Virus record (IMG/VR): IMGVR_UViG_3300001593_000005
Coordinates: 1-64,000 of that record
Strand: one strand, 5' to 3'
Length of the DNA: 64,000 nucleotides
Origin: a virus
The notes below the pieces were generated by a model. The model worked only from the letters and a program-made list of their open reading frames with translations, ran no database searches and was not told where the DNA came from. How positions within the stretch are numbered: position 1 is the stretch's first letter; every line of letters begins with the position of its first letter. The position numbers and the translations under genes are program-made. Below are positions 1 to 7,432 of this stretch, piece after piece.

Positions 1-2
1 TG

Positions 3-212
3 CCCCGGCGCGGCCCCGCCCCGAAACGGCGGCGCTCCAGCCGTCCCGTCACGGCACCGGAACGACCCGGCCAGCAGCTGGCACTCCTGGCCGGCTTCCT
101 GAAAGAGCACACAGACGGGGGTGCTCTCCTGCGCCGACTCCACCCGGATTGCGGGGAGACGAAGGGCTGCCTAGAGCCAGCCGAAATGCTCAGCGGTATT
201 ACGCAGGACTGA
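3..212 (+). CDS. Hypothetical protein, C-terminal part cut by window edge
   Basis: An open frame runs in from the left edge and ends at TGA (210-212), giving about 69 residues. The end has a plausible protein-like composition with an alternating charged/hydrophobic pattern (LALLAGFLKEHTDGGALL) and two Cys residues near the C-terminus. The start lies outside the window and no family is recognised. It could be a chance open frame in GC-rich DNA. Confidence 0.35.
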   Translation, partial: PRRGPAPKRRRSSRPVTAPERPGQQLALLAGFLKEHTDGGALLRRLHPDCGETKGCLEPAEMLSGITQD

Positions 213-305
213 GAGTTGCAAAGTACCCTCCAAATATTCCAGAAATATTCACGGGGCGCCCCAACCTTGTGCTGGCCAGAATGCCTGTAGGTTCCGGGGC
301 GGATC

Positions 306-533
306 TTGCAGTGGAGGGTGGAGGTTCCCCGCGAGGGCTGGGCCGCTCTTGTCCCGGCCGGGCCGCTTTTACACGGCATCCCGGGAATCAGGCTGGCGGG
401 GGCAGCCGCCCTCATCATAGCGAGCGGGGTGTGGCTCACACGCCGTCCGGAGTGCTGCTACGCCCCGCTAGGCCGGCCCATGTCCGGCACCGAGGCGGGG
501 AGACGCGGGAACCTGGCGTCTTACCCCGGCTAG
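306..533 (+). CDS. Possible small membrane protein
   Basis: A 75-codon frame with one hydrophobic stretch near residues 29-45 (IRLAGAAALIIASGVW) followed by basic residues, as in a single-pass membrane protein. The only starts are TTG at 306 or GTG at 318, and no clear ribosome binding site is seen. The rest of 213-588 shows no supported gene. Weak call. Confidence 0.22.
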   Translation: MQWRVEVPREGWAALVPAGPLLHGIPGIRLAGAAALIIASGVWLTRRPECCYAPLGRPMSGTEAGRRGNLASYPG

Positions 534-588
534 CGTCTTGCGGTAGCTCCCCAGCGGTAATCCTGCGGTCAGCTTAGCGGCCCGTTGC

Positions 589-978
589 TCATCCCGGTGA
601 CCGGCCGAACCCGGCGGTCGATCCCCACTCGTCGATCATCGGCGTTTCCTCTGGGCTCCACGTCACGCTGACCGGTATGCGGGGCACGCACAGAGCGCTC
701 GAACGCTCCCACCTGTGGATGCCGTTGCTCAGCATGACCGGTCCGTCGCCTTTGATGCACGCCTCCGGCGCGAACTCGTGGCGGATGCCCCCGGCGTCGC
801 TGATGAGGCGGGTCATGGTCTCCCGGTCGAAGCCCGGTTTGTGCTTTTCCCACAGGTGCGGATCGGCGGCATGCTCGCGGACTGTCCGCAGCCGGTCGGC
901 GGTCGCGAGGTAGTGGAGCCAGTCCCCGATCTCGGACGTGTCGTACCACTTGTGACAGTCGCACTCTTGCCCGCTCAC
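589..978 (-). CDS. Hypothetical early protein with N-terminal Cys pair
   Basis: 129 residues, GTG start with GAGGAG upstream. The GTG overlaps the stop of the upstream gene as GTGA, so translation is probably coupled. The N-terminus carries a close Cys pair (ECDCHKWYDT). The middle is mixed alpha/beta-like with several Trp and His residues. No known domain is recognised. It is the last gene of the long minus-strand array of small proteins; nothing clear follows it on this strand. Confidence 0.65.
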   Translation of the reverse strand: MSGQECDCHKWYDTSEIGDWLHYLATADRLRTVREHAADPHLWEKHKPGFDRETMTRLISDAGGIRHEFAPEACIKGDGPVMLSNGIHRWERSSALCVPRIPVSVTWSPEETPMIDEWGSTAGFGRSPG

Positions 979-1187
979 CGCTGCTCCTCGCTGCTGTCTT
1001 CTGGCTGGTCCAGCACGATCCACCGGTCATGGCCGGTAGCCGAAGTGTGCTCTGATGCCCACCTGCCACGTTCGGCCGGGGTCCCGAAGGGGATGGGGAG
1101 CGGCCGGTCAGGGTCACCGCAGTCGCGGCACACTAGCAGGTAGAAGACCTTCGACCCGGTAGTCAGGTGCGTGTCGTCAGCGTCCAC
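975..1187 (-). CDS. Small hypothetical protein with CRDC motif
   Basis: 70 residues from a GTG start that overlaps the end of the preceding gene by 11 bases. It contains a CRDCGDPDRPLP segment, half of a zinc-ribbon-like pair, followed by an acidic/polar tail. Its own stop overlaps the next start (GTGA). Function unknown. Confidence 0.62.
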   Translation of the reverse strand: MDADDTHLTTGSKVFYLLVCRDCGDPDRPLPIPFGTPAERGRWASEHTSATGHDRWIVLDQPEDSSEEQR

Positions 1188-1386
1188 GCCGCCTCCTCTC
1201 CCGAAGTGCCTGCTCGCTGTCCTCGCCGTGCTCGGGGCATGTCTTCACGGTCAGCATCCGCACCCATCCCTCGCCCATGCTTATCCCGTACAGCACCCCC
1301 AGTCCCTTCCATTCGTACGGGCAGGTGCAGCCGGTGATGCCGAGCCACGCCAGGTCATCCTCAAGGCTAATGTTCGGGGTGCCCAT
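1177..1386 (-). CDS. Small hypothetical protein
   Basis: 69 residues. The ATG at 1386 is preceded by a purine-rich GAGGAGGAG site, which decides the start. Cys residues (CTCPYEW and KTCPEHGE) suggest a metal-binding fold. The tail is Arg-rich. It lies inside the 3' part of the longer frame 1281-1571, so the two genes overlap by about 105 bases in different frames. Confidence 0.5.
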   Translation of the reverse strand: MGTPNISLEDDLAWLGITGCTCPYEWKGLGVLYGISMGEGWVRMLTVKTCPEHGEDSEQALRERRRRGR

Positions 1387-1571
1387 GCCCGCCGTCTCCT
1401 CCTCTTCACCCGGTTCCGCTGACGGCGCCTGTACTCCCTGCCGTTGATGGGGAGCGGCCGGGGCCATGCGCAGTTAGCCCGCGCGAGGATCGCCGGGAGC
1501 CCGGCGGCCAGCCCGCGCACGTACGTGCGGAGAGCCTCGATGAGGGCGCCACAGATCTCGTCGTCAGTCAC
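1281..1571 (-). CDS. Small basic hypothetical protein
   Basis: 96 codons from a GTG that overlaps the upstream stop (GTGA). The first 45 residues look like an amphipathic helical segment (EICGALIEALRTYVRGLAAG), followed by an Arg-rich stretch (RVKRRRRRA). The 3' third overlaps the next gene and may be read-through rather than functional sequence. Function unknown. Confidence 0.45.
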   Translation of the reverse strand: MTDDEICGALIEALRTYVRGLAAGLPAILARANCAWPRPLPINGREYRRRQRNRVKRRRRRAWAPRTLALRMTWRGSASPAAPARTNGRDWGCCTG

Positions 1572-1794
1572 TTACCCGTCCTCTGGCCTGGGGGCTCCAG
1601 CCTGACCTCAGTCCGGTCTCCAGCCGGGTAGGCCAGTGCCAGCACGGCGTGGACGAGAGAGCCTGTTCCCGGAGCGCCCGCCGCCGCCACGGCCGCACCG
1701 ACGGCCGTGCAGACAGGTTCACGAGTTCCTCGGCGGTACGCCAGTGCCATCCGGCCGACGCGGCGGCGCGCGGGAACGGCGGCTCCTCGCTCAT
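1564..1794 (-). CDS. Small hypothetical protein
   Basis: 76 residues, ATG start nine bases after the stop of the upstream membrane protein. The N-terminus MSEEPPFP resembles the MSEE start of the gene at 1940-2188, and the DNA just upstream of both starts is nearly identical (gctagcgtggcg). The segment GWHWRTAEELVNLS looks helical. No domain recognised. Confidence 0.52.
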   Translation of the reverse strand: MSEEPPFPRAAASAGWHWRTAEELVNLSARPSVRPWRRRALREQALSSTPCWHWPTRLETGLRSGWSPQARGRVSD

Positions 1795-1803
1795 GGCGCC
1801 ACG

Positions 1804-1950
1804 CTAGCGGGTCACCATGACAGCTACCCACGCCGCGGCACCAAGCGGGATGGCGATGGCGAGGAAAAGCGCAGCGAGGAAGAGGGCCAGTCTCCACCGG
1901 GCCTGTCGCCACAGCTCAGGCCAGGTCTGGGCGCGGCCTTCAGGTGTCAT
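1804..1950 (-). CDS. Single-pass small membrane protein
   Basis: 48 residues from ATG at 1950, which overlaps the stop of the upstream gene. A polar start (MTPEGRAQTWPELWRQ) leads into one long hydrophobic helix (LALFLAALFLAIAIPLGAA) reaching almost to the C-terminus. Likely a phage inner-membrane micro-protein of unknown role. Confidence 0.6.
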   Translation of the reverse strand: MTPEGRAQTWPELWRQARWRLALFLAALFLAIAIPLGAAAWVAVMVTR

Positions 1951-2188
1951 CGGTGTCGCTGCGGCCGGCCTGAATCGCCCTGATGTCGCACGGCCTGCCG
2001 CATGATGCGCATTCCCACGGCGGGTATGAGTACGTTTTCCGCCATGTCGCACCGGCTCCGCAGCAGGCGCTCTCGACCTTGATCGTCACTGCGTCCTTGC
2101 GCCTCGGGAGGACCTCCCGGAAGGGGGCGCCGGACATCTGGGAGAGCGGGAAGCCTCCGGGTGGCCACGGATGGAGTTCCTCGCTCAC
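1940..2188 (-). CDS. Zinc-ribbon-like small protein
   Basis: 82 residues from GTG at 2188 (GTGA overlap with the upstream gene). Two Cys groups, ACCGAG near the middle and ECASCGRPCD further on, are spaced like a treble-clef or zinc-ribbon fold. No catalytic motif is visible. A nucleic-acid or protein-binding role is only inference. Confidence 0.62.
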   Translation of the reverse strand: MSEELHPWPPGGFPLSQMSGAPFREVLPRRKDAVTIKVESACCGAGATWRKTYSYPPWECASCGRPCDIRAIQAGRSDTDDT

Positions 2189-2379
2189 GACGCCACGCTA
2201 GCGCGCCCGGAACGCCGCAGGTACCCGGCAGCCTCCCGCGCGACCGCTCTCTGCTCGATGCGCTTTGCCGCCCTCGCTCCCATCGACCCGCCACCCGAGC
2301 AGTCCGGTCCCGGCTCACGGCCGGCGCGTGTACCGGGGCAGCAGCCTGGCACCTGCCAGCGTCCCAGCATCCGCGCCAT
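2185..2379 (-). CDS. Small basic hypothetical protein
   Basis: 64 residues. The ATG overlaps the stop of the ClpC-N-like gene (TGATG). Composition is Gly/Arg-rich with two adjacent Cys (VPGCCPGTRA) and a basic helical end (KRIEQRAVAREAAGYLRRS). Not recognised. Confidence 0.5.
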   Translation of the reverse strand: MARMLGRWQVPGCCPGTRAGREPGPDCSGGGSMGARAAKRIEQRAVAREAAGYLRRSGRASVAS

Positions 2380-3044
2380 CACGTCACCGGGTGCATGCCG
2401 GGAGCGTTCCGCGTCATCACGAGCCGGTAGTTGTGCGCCTCTACCGCCTCGTTCACCAGGTCTGCCGTGTCGAGCGTCCCTATGAACACGTCCTCGTAGT
2501 GGTCTCCTGCAGGGGTCACGGCGTAGATGGTCCGGTCGTTGTGGGTGCCGGTACGCCAAGGCAGCGAGGAGAGGTCGGCGGGCTGCGCCGTGGCCTGCCG
2601 CTGCTCGGCGTAGCCTCGCAGCATCTCCAGCACCTTCGCCCGCATGTCACCTAGCGTGGGGCCGCACTCCTCCAGAGCCCGGACCCCGATGCCGTCACCT
2701 TCGCGGAGCATCCCGAGCAGCAGGTGCTCTGTCCCGATGTAGTTGCAGCCGAGCGGGAGGGATTCCCGCAATGCCAGCTCGCAGGCTTTCTTGAGCCGGG
2801 GCGTGAACGGGATGTGGCCGCACGGCTTCTGCTGGCCGATGCCGATCCGCGCCACCACGGCCTCTCGCACCGCTGCCTCGGTGACCCCGAGGGCGATCAG
2901 CGCCTGCCCGGCGACGCCCTCACCCTCCCCGATCAGCCCGATAGCGAGGTGCTCGGTGCCGATCCAGTTGTGGTTCAGGTCCCGCGCCGCCTGCTGCGCA
3001 AGCACGATGACCCGCCGTGCCCGGTCGGTGTAGCGCTCGAACAT
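2379..3044 (-). CDS. Stand-alone ClpC N-terminal (Clp_N) domain protein
   Basis: 221 residues. The first 150 closely match the N-terminal domain of actinobacterial ClpC: MFERYTDRARRVIVLAQ, WIGTEHLAIGLIGEGEGVA, GHIPFTPRLKKACELALRE and NYIGTEHLLLGMLREG, i.e. the two tandem Clp repeats. There is no Walker A/B or AAA+ domain; instead a 70-residue tail of unknown fold follows. The ATG at 3044 is chosen because ClpC proteins begin MFERF/Y and a GGAGG site sits 8 bases upstream; ATGs at 3059 and 3068 are also in frame. ClpC N-domains bind adaptors and phospho-arginine-tagged substrates in known families, so a decoy or adaptor role toward host ClpC is a reasonable inference. Confidence 0.88.
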   Translation of the reverse strand: MFERYTDRARRVIVLAQQAARDLNHNWIGTEHLAIGLIGEGEGVAGQALIALGVTEAAVREAVVARIGIGQQKPCGHIPFTPRLKKACELALRESLPLGCNYIGTEHLLLGMLREGDGIGVRALEECGPTLGDMRAKVLEMLRGYAEQRQATAQPADLSSLPWRTGTHNDRTIYAVTPAGDHYEDVFIGTLDTADLVNEAVEAHNYRLVMTRNAPGMHPVT

Positions 3045-3064
3045 CAGGCTGTCCTCCATTCCGC

Positions 3065-3430
3065 TCATGGCGCCGAGCGTAGCGCGAGCGAATCAAGCCA
3101 CTTCCGTGCCTCATCGCAGACGCCGCCATCCCAGTGGATGTGACCGCGCTCGCTGATGCGCCCGTTCCAGTAGACGCCGCACGGCGCATAGTCGGCCCGT
3201 GTCTCGTCGTCGCTGTCTTCCCACTCGGCCGGGCATGGGATCGTCCGCAGCCTTCCCGGCCGCCAGAAGATGCAGAGCGCGCCGACAGGCGGCACCTTGA
3301 GCACCACGGAATCGTTGCACCATTCATCGCCGCCACGGGAGATCCCGGGCAGCCACCAGCGGGTGAGTCCCCACGGGTAGTACCAGAACCAGCGACGGCG
3401 GTAGATGCCGTCGCGGCGGAAAGTGCGCAC
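3065..3430 (-). CDS. Hypothetical protein, Trp/Arg-rich
   Basis: 121 residues from GTG at 3430. It begins with a strikingly aromatic and basic segment (YRRRWFWYYPWGLTRWWLPG) and has scattered Cys residues. The stop overlaps the 3068 ATG of the next gene (ATGA). No domain recognised; common actinophage-type hypothetical composition. Confidence 0.6.
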   Translation of the reverse strand: MRTFRRDGIYRRRWFWYYPWGLTRWWLPGISRGGDEWCNDSVVLKVPPVGALCIFWRPGRLRTIPCPAEWEDSDDETRADYAPCGVYWNGRISERGHIHWDGGVCDEARKWLDSLALRSAP

Positions 3431-3431
3431 A

Positions 3432-3629
3432 TCACGAGCCTAGCGAATCCGGGTCGGCCAGCGTGATGTACGTCCGCTCGCCCCGGAGCACCCTCACGGC
3501 GTCGATGGCGTCGGCGACGCGCTGCACTGGCTCGCCCCACCGCTCCGCCAGCTTGCCCATCGGCAGGCCCCAGTCCGCTTCGGGGAGGGATGCGACCTCT
3601 TCCATGAGGTGCTCGAACGGCATTTTCAC
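3432..3629 (-). CDS. Small hypothetical protein
   Basis: 65 residues from GTG at 3629, overlapping the upstream stop (GTGA). The core (LAERWGEPVQRVADAIDAVR) looks like a helix-turn-helix, so a DNA-binding role is possible but not demonstrable from sequence. Confidence 0.55.
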   Translation of the reverse strand: MKMPFEHLMEEVASLPEADWGLPMGKLAERWGEPVQRVADAIDAVRVLRGERTYITLADPDSLGS

Positions 3630-3829
3630 GGGCGGGAGCCTAGCCGCTTCGCCTTGGCCGCCCAAGCGGTCTGGTCGACCTCGGCGATGAGCCGGGCCTG
3701 ATGCTCGGCGAGGGTGATGCCGTGGTGCCACGCCGCCATCTGGACAGCTTCCGTGACGTCATGGGCGCGGTCGCGGATCCGGGCACACCTCATCTCGTCT
3801 GACATGTGCGGGAACGGGACTTCGGCCAT
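3626..3829 (-). CDS. Small hypothetical helical protein
   Basis: 67 residues with an ATG start. Predominantly helical and rich in Ala, His and Arg (ARIRDRAHDVTEAVQMAAWH). Coupled to the next gene by a GTGA overlap. Unknown function. Confidence 0.55.
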   Translation of the reverse strand: MAEVPFPHMSDEMRCARIRDRAHDVTEAVQMAAWHHGITLAEHQARLIAEVDQTAWAAKAKRLGSRP

Positions 3830-3866
3830 GACCCCAATCCTCCCTCATCACCGGTGCTTTCAGCGC

Positions 3867-4007
3867 TCACCCCGCCTCGCACCACTCCCGGTGGCACAGG
3901 TCAGTGCAGAAGTACAGGTAGTCCCCGCCAGTCCACGGGACGCTCAGGTTCTCCGGGTGGATAGTCTCGCACCAGTCGCAGGTCCGCATGATCACGCTGG
4001 GGTTCAT
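3867..4007 (-). CDS. 46-residue zinc-finger-like protein
   Basis: The ATG overlaps the upstream stop (ATGA). Cys residues fall as RTCDWCE, then about 24 residues later FCTDLCHREWCEAG, i.e. CxxC...CxxxC...C, a compact treble-clef-like layout. Too small for a catalytic role; probably a structural zinc site. Confidence 0.6.
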   Translation of the reverse strand: MNPSVIMRTCDWCETIHPENLSVPWTGGDYLYFCTDLCHREWCEAG

Positions 4008-4348
4008 CGCGGTTCCAGGCACTTACTGCCCGCACCGCAGGTAGCGGCGTCCGGGCACCAGCTGCACGGCATGACCGGGTTAGAGCACATCTCCCCGTCC
4101 GGGTGACCGAAGCGCCCGCCGCCCCTGTGGTCCGTCCAGCCCGCATGCCGTCCCTCAGTGCAAAGCTCACAGCACTGCTCCTCCGGTTCGCAGTTCCGGC
4201 CGTGGAACTCGCAGCACTGGGCAGCGGGGCGGCCGATGGCCAGCTCATAGCCGCAGTTCTGGCACCGGGCGGATATCCCGCGCAGGGTCTTGAAAAGCGT
4301 GAACCAGCTGCACTCCTCGCACTTCGGGCAGGTGATCTCATCGCCCAT
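4004..4348 (-). CDS. Cysteine-rich, multi-zinc small protein
   Basis: 114 residues with about 15 Cys. The N-terminus has a rubredoxin/zinc-ribbon-like CPKCEEC...CQNCGYE pair (residues ~7-33), followed by CCEF, CCELC and a C-terminal CSWCPDAATCGAGSKC cluster. Probably binds two or more zinc ions. Coupled at both ends. No family name can be given. Confidence 0.65.
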   Translation of the reverse strand: MGDEITCPKCEECSWFTLFKTLRGISARCQNCGYELAIGRPAAQCCEFHGRNCEPEEQCCELCTEGRHAGWTDHRGGGRFGHPDGEMCSNPVMPCSWCPDAATCGAGSKCLEPR

Positions 4349-4694
4349 GCGGATCAGCCCGCCGCGAGGGGATCGTCAGCGCACGCCAGACAGGGGCCCG
4401 CCCGGAATCGGCGGAACTCAGCCCGAACCCGGGATCCGGCACGCCGTACATGCCTGCCAGGTCCCTCAGCTCGCGGCGGAGGGGGCCGGCGAGGATCCCG
4501 GCGACCTCGGCGAGCACGCAGGCGCTCTGCACGTCAGCGCCTGGCAGTGCATGCCACTCGGCGATGACCCGCCGGGAGCAGCACGCGACGTGGCGGGTGA
4601 ACTCGGCACAGTAGGCAGCCCACCGCTGCTGCGACAGCTTGCCGTCCTCGTTGACGATGCTGATGTACAGCACCGGGTCAGCCTCACCGTTCAC
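4338..4694 (-). CDS. Hypothetical protein
   Basis: 118 residues from GTG at 4694 with GGGGAGG upstream. The N-terminus is beta-like (DPVLYISIVNEDGKLSQ) and leads into a helical middle (LAEVAGILAGPLRRELRDLA). It overlaps the next gene by 11 bases. No known domain. Confidence 0.6.
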   Translation of the reverse strand: MNGEADPVLYISIVNEDGKLSQQRWAAYCAEFTRHVACCSRRVIAEWHALPGADVQSACVLAEVAGILAGPLRRELRDLAGMYGVPDPGFGLSSADSGRAPVWRALTIPSRRADPHGR

Positions 4695-4724
4695 AGGTAA
4701 CCGTTATCCTCCCCAGCGGCTTTG

Positions 4725-5594
4725 TCATTCACCGGATGTTTCCCAGAGGTGAGCGTGGGTGTGCCGGCCGTCGCCGGGTATGCCGAGAACACCGCGAGCG
4801 AGCCGGACGCGGCTGTCGGTCTGCCAGATAGTGCCGGGCATCCCGCCGAGGTCGGCGAGCTGGAGCACGGCACGCGCCAGCGCGGTCACGGTCCCGTCAT
4901 CAGGAGGCTTCCCGGTGCCCGTCACCTTCGCGGAGCTTCGCGGCCAGGCAGGCGAGCTGGCCGGGGACTGATCGCCGCCCGATCCCGGACTCCCGTCCGG
5001 CTCGAGTGCGGCGATCACCGGGGTGACGACGGTGTTCATGGCCCGGACGAGCACTTCGACTGCGGCCCGCGCGGCCTGGAGTACGCCGTGATGCGCATCG
5101 TGCGGCACGGGGATCGTGCCAGGCGGGATGCCCAGCGGGAACGCCAGCGTGATCCTGGCCAGCAGGTGCGGGGCCTGCGCCTCGTCTTCCCATGGGCCGC
5201 GCCAGTACGGTGCCTCCCCGATGACGGGCTCGCGTTCCCAGTCTCCCCACCGTGACCCGCCCTGCCAGTCCCGTGTCCCCGCGAGCGCGGCGGGCCAGGG
5301 CGCCGCTACGTCGACGGCCCCGGTCAGGGTGCCGTCCCAGCTGCTGATGCGGACGTCCGCTGCCAGGATCCTGCCGTGGCTGCGGACGTAGCCGGGGCTC
5401 ATGACCGGGCCGTTCGCGATCTCCCACGCGGCAGCCGCGAAGCGCTCCGCCCGGCCGGCGAGGTCACCATCCCAGCAGCTGGCGAAGGCCGGGGCGTTCT
5501 GCCGGATGTACGCGCCGTACCGGCTCACGCCGTCGCTGGCGGACTCCCGGTCATACTGCCTGTCGATCCAGAACGCTTCATGCCCGTTGCTCAT
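4725..5594 (-). CDS. Hypothetical protein, 289 residues
   Basis: The longest protein of the left block. ATG at 5594. The N-terminal half is Trp/Tyr-rich (WDGDLAGRAERFAAAAWEIA), the centre has a helical segment (ARAAVEVLVRAMNTVVTPVI), and a Ser/Pro-rich linker precedes a C-terminal helical part. No catalytic motif or recognised domain. It lies within the early array between two coupled groups. Confidence 0.65.
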   Translation of the reverse strand: MSNGHEAFWIDRQYDRESASDGVSRYGAYIRQNAPAFASCWDGDLAGRAERFAAAAWEIANGPVMSPGYVRSHGRILAADVRISSWDGTLTGAVDVAAPWPAALAGTRDWQGGSRWGDWEREPVIGEAPYWRGPWEDEAQAPHLLARITLAFPLGIPPGTIPVPHDAHHGVLQAARAAVEVLVRAMNTVVTPVIAALEPDGSPGSGGDQSPASSPAWPRSSAKVTGTGKPPDDGTVTALARAVLQLADLGGMPGTIWQTDSRVRLARGVLGIPGDGRHTHAHLWETSGE

Positions 5595-5785
5595 GCTGCT
5601 CGTACCTGCCTTCGTGTCGTAGGCCTGTGGGCCGTCTTATATCGCTTGTGGAGCCGCACGCTGCGCGAGCTGTCCATGGGCACGATGAAGTCCCCCACGA
5701 ACCGGGTTCTGCAGCCGGGGCCGTCGCAGGTGACGCCTAGGCCCCACGGTGTCCCGGCCTCGACGGGCTGGATCCGGTCAGGCAC
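5591..5785 (-). CDS. Small hypothetical protein
   Basis: 64 residues. GTG at 5785 has AAGGGAG five bases upstream, which decides the start. A Cys pair (VTCDGPGCRTRFVGDF) sits in a beta-like context, suggesting a one-zinc knuckle. ATGA overlap with the next gene. Confidence 0.58.
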   Translation of the reverse strand: MPDRIQPVEAGTPWGLGVTCDGPGCRTRFVGDFIVPMDSSRSVRLHKRYKTAHRPTTRRQVRAA

Positions 5786-5996
5786 CGGGACTCCCTTCCG
5801 CCGCGAGCCGGCTGATCGCCTCGGCGGCCTCTGTGCATGCTGCAGCGGCAGCGCGAGCATCCTCGGCACTGCCGAAGTACAGGATGCACATCGGTCCGAG
5901 GTTCACGGACGCGTGGGGCTCCCCGCGCTTGTCCCGCCATGCGAGACCGAAAGCAGGCTTGCTGATGTCCGTGTGGGTGGTGGCAGTGCTACTCAT
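5778..5996 (-). CDS. Small hypothetical protein
   Basis: 72 residues, ATG start. A predicted beta segment (VNLGPMCILYFGSAEDARA) is followed by an Ala-rich helix (AAAAACTEAAEAISRLAAE). Shape resembles small alpha/beta phage proteins of unknown function. Confidence 0.58.
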   Translation of the reverse strand: MSSTATTHTDISKPAFGLAWRDKRGEPHASVNLGPMCILYFGSAEDARAAAAACTEAAEAISRLAAEGSPGA

Positions 5997-6339
5997 CGCC
6001 AGTCCCTTCTCCTCGCTGATCTGTTGTCACCGCGGATTCCCCGAGGAGCTCGGCGGCGATGTCCTGGTATGTGGGGCACGGCCAGGACCGCCACGCACCG
6101 GAACTGAAAGGCTCCTCGCCGTCGTCGCTGAGATCGATAGCACAGCCGGTGCAGAAGCCTTTGTCGTCCGGGACATGACGTTCCAGCACCTTGCGGAGTG
6201 CATCATGGCACTTCCTCAGGTCCCCGGACGGCATCGTGGCTACCGTCGCCGCGGTGAGACACAGGACGGCTATGTAGCCCTCGTTGTAGGCCTGAATGCG
6301 GGCCAGCTCGGCGAGGAGGGGACCGGGGCCGTCAGGCAT
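5989..6339 (-). CDS. Small hypothetical protein
   Basis: 116 residues, ATG start. A helical N-terminal half is followed by FCTGCAIDLSDD, a CxxC knuckle, and an acidic C-terminus. The pattern suggests a small zinc-stabilised domain. It overlaps both neighbours by 8 bases. No family recognised. Confidence 0.6.
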   Translation of the reverse strand: MPDGPGPLLAELARIQAYNEGYIAVLCLTAATVATMPSGDLRKCHDALRKVLERHVPDDKGFCTGCAIDLSDDGEEPFSSGAWRSWPCPTYQDIAAELLGESAVTTDQRGEGTGDE

Positions 6340-6817
6340 GGTCGCTCACCTCCGGGAACGCTTCGGGGCGAGCAGCTTTCCACGCACGCCACCCCGGGTT
6401 CGGCTCGGGGCCGAAGTCGTTGATCCGGTCCAGCAGCCGCTCCAGCGTGAACCGCTCCGGGTTGTCGTAGAACGGCCACGGCCCGTGATCCCAGGTGGCT
6501 TTCTGGTACAGCCAGCCATGATCGGCGGTTTTCATGAGGGTCACGGTGTTCGTGCTGTCGTCCACGTCGAGCGGACGCCGCCGCATCTTCGCCCGCCACC
6601 CTTCGCGGTAATACTCCATGCGGTATTCGAGGTAGGCGACGATCATGCGGACCTCGGCGTCATCGGGGCGGATCGCCGGGCCCCTCGGGGCGTCGTCGCT
6701 GATGCACAGGGCCACCTCATACTGCCAGCGGGGGCGCGGGTGGCTCACTACCGGGATGCGCAGCGCGGCCAGCGGGTCGCTCTGGTCGGCGTCGAACGGC
6801 CAGTCGGTGTCAGCCAT
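6332..6817 (-). CDS. Hypothetical protein
   Basis: 161 residues from ATG at 6817 (MADTDWPF), overlapping the upstream stop. Contains ALCISDD, RMIVAYLEYRMEYYREGWR and a Trp/Pro-rich segment (DHGPWPFYDNPERFTLERLL). The fold is unclear; no catalytic residues can be named. Confidence 0.6.
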   Translation of the reverse strand: MADTDWPFDADQSDPLAALRIPVVSHPRPRWQYEVALCISDDAPRGPAIRPDDAEVRMIVAYLEYRMEYYREGWRAKMRRRPLDVDDSTNTVTLMKTADHGWLYQKATWDHGPWPFYDNPERFTLERLLDRINDFGPEPNPGWRAWKAARPEAFPEVSDHA

Positions 6818-7046
6818 GGTCGCCTGCCTGCACGCTTCCTGGCTGGCCGAGTACGGCGCGGCCGATCGCCTCGGCGGCCTCCCGAGTAGCCACGGACTCA
6901 TGCGCGGGCTCACCCCACCGGGCACGCAGGGCGGGCAGGGTGCATGCGCAGATCGTCCACGACTGATGGATACGGGTTCCGTCGGGGCGTTCCTCGGTAA
7001 GGCTCAGGGTCGCATCCGGGTGGCTGTGGTGGTCCTGATCGGTCAT
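6810..7046 (-). CDS. Small hypothetical protein
   Basis: 78 residues, ATG start, with His/Asp-rich N-terminus (MTDQDHHSHPD) and a CACTLPALRARWGEP segment. The C-terminal helix contains REAAEAIGRAVLG, echoing the EAAEAISRLA helix of the product of 5778-5996, so the two may be related. Unknown function. Confidence 0.58.
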   Translation of the reverse strand: MTDQDHHSHPDATLSLTEERPDGTRIHQSWTICACTLPALRARWGEPAHESVATREAAEAIGRAVLGQPGSVQAGDHG

Positions 7047-7064
7047 CGGTCTTCCTTTCCTGCC

Positions 7065-7112
7065 TCAGAACGGCGGTTCATCGGAGTACGGGCGCTTCCG
7101 GACGGTGATCAC
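7065..7112 (-). CDS. 15-residue micro-ORF ending in SSB-like DEPPF tail
   Basis: A GTG at 7112 overlaps the upstream stop as GTGA and opens a 15-codon frame, VITVRKRPYSDEPPF. The last residues match the acidic, Phe-terminated tail of actinobacterial single-strand-DNA-binding proteins (DEPPF-type). There is no OB-fold here. It may be an expressed micro-peptide, a remnant of a lost ssb gene, or chance. The overlap arrangement copies the rest of the operon, which favours translation. Confidence 0.4.
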   Translation of the reverse strand: MITVRKRPYSDEPPF

Positions 7113-7432
7113 TGGACAGCCTCGCAATCACGGCAGATCCACTCGCCGGGCTTCTCCGGGTCATGTCGGCAGGTCCGGCGTTCCTCGCATACCCAGCAGG
7201 TCTGTCCGGGCTTGCAGGCGTCACCGGCATCCTGCGCCGCGGCACGCTGGTTCCTCGCTGCTAGGTCGTCGGCCAGCTGGCGGCGGGCGTCGTCCAGCGT
7301 CATCGGCCGCTCGACACGGCGGATCAGGCCCTCACCGATCAGGGTGGTGCACTCCGCGCACGGCTGGCCGTCATCTACCGGGCTGGTGCAGATGGGCACC
7401 GGGCAGACGGTGAACAAGGTGGGGGCGGTCAT
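7109..7432 (-). CDS. Cysteine-rich zinc-binding small protein
   Basis: 107 residues. Cys groups CPVPICTS, CAECTT, CWVCEERRTCRHD and CRDCEAV give at least two probable zinc sites flanking a helical middle (LDDARRQLADDLAARNQRAA). ATGA and GTGA overlaps at the two ends. No family name assigned. Confidence 0.62.
   Translation of the reverse strand: MTAPTLFTVCPVPICTSPVDDGQPCAECTTLIGEGLIRRVERPMTLDDARRQLADDLAARNQRAAAQDAGDACKPGQTCWVCEERRTCRHDPEKPGEWICRDCEAVQ

Noticed and set aside
149-577. 142-codon plus-strand frame near the left edge
   Set aside because: Arg/Gly/Pro-rich composition and no ribosome binding site; the first part overlaps a better partial frame (3-212).
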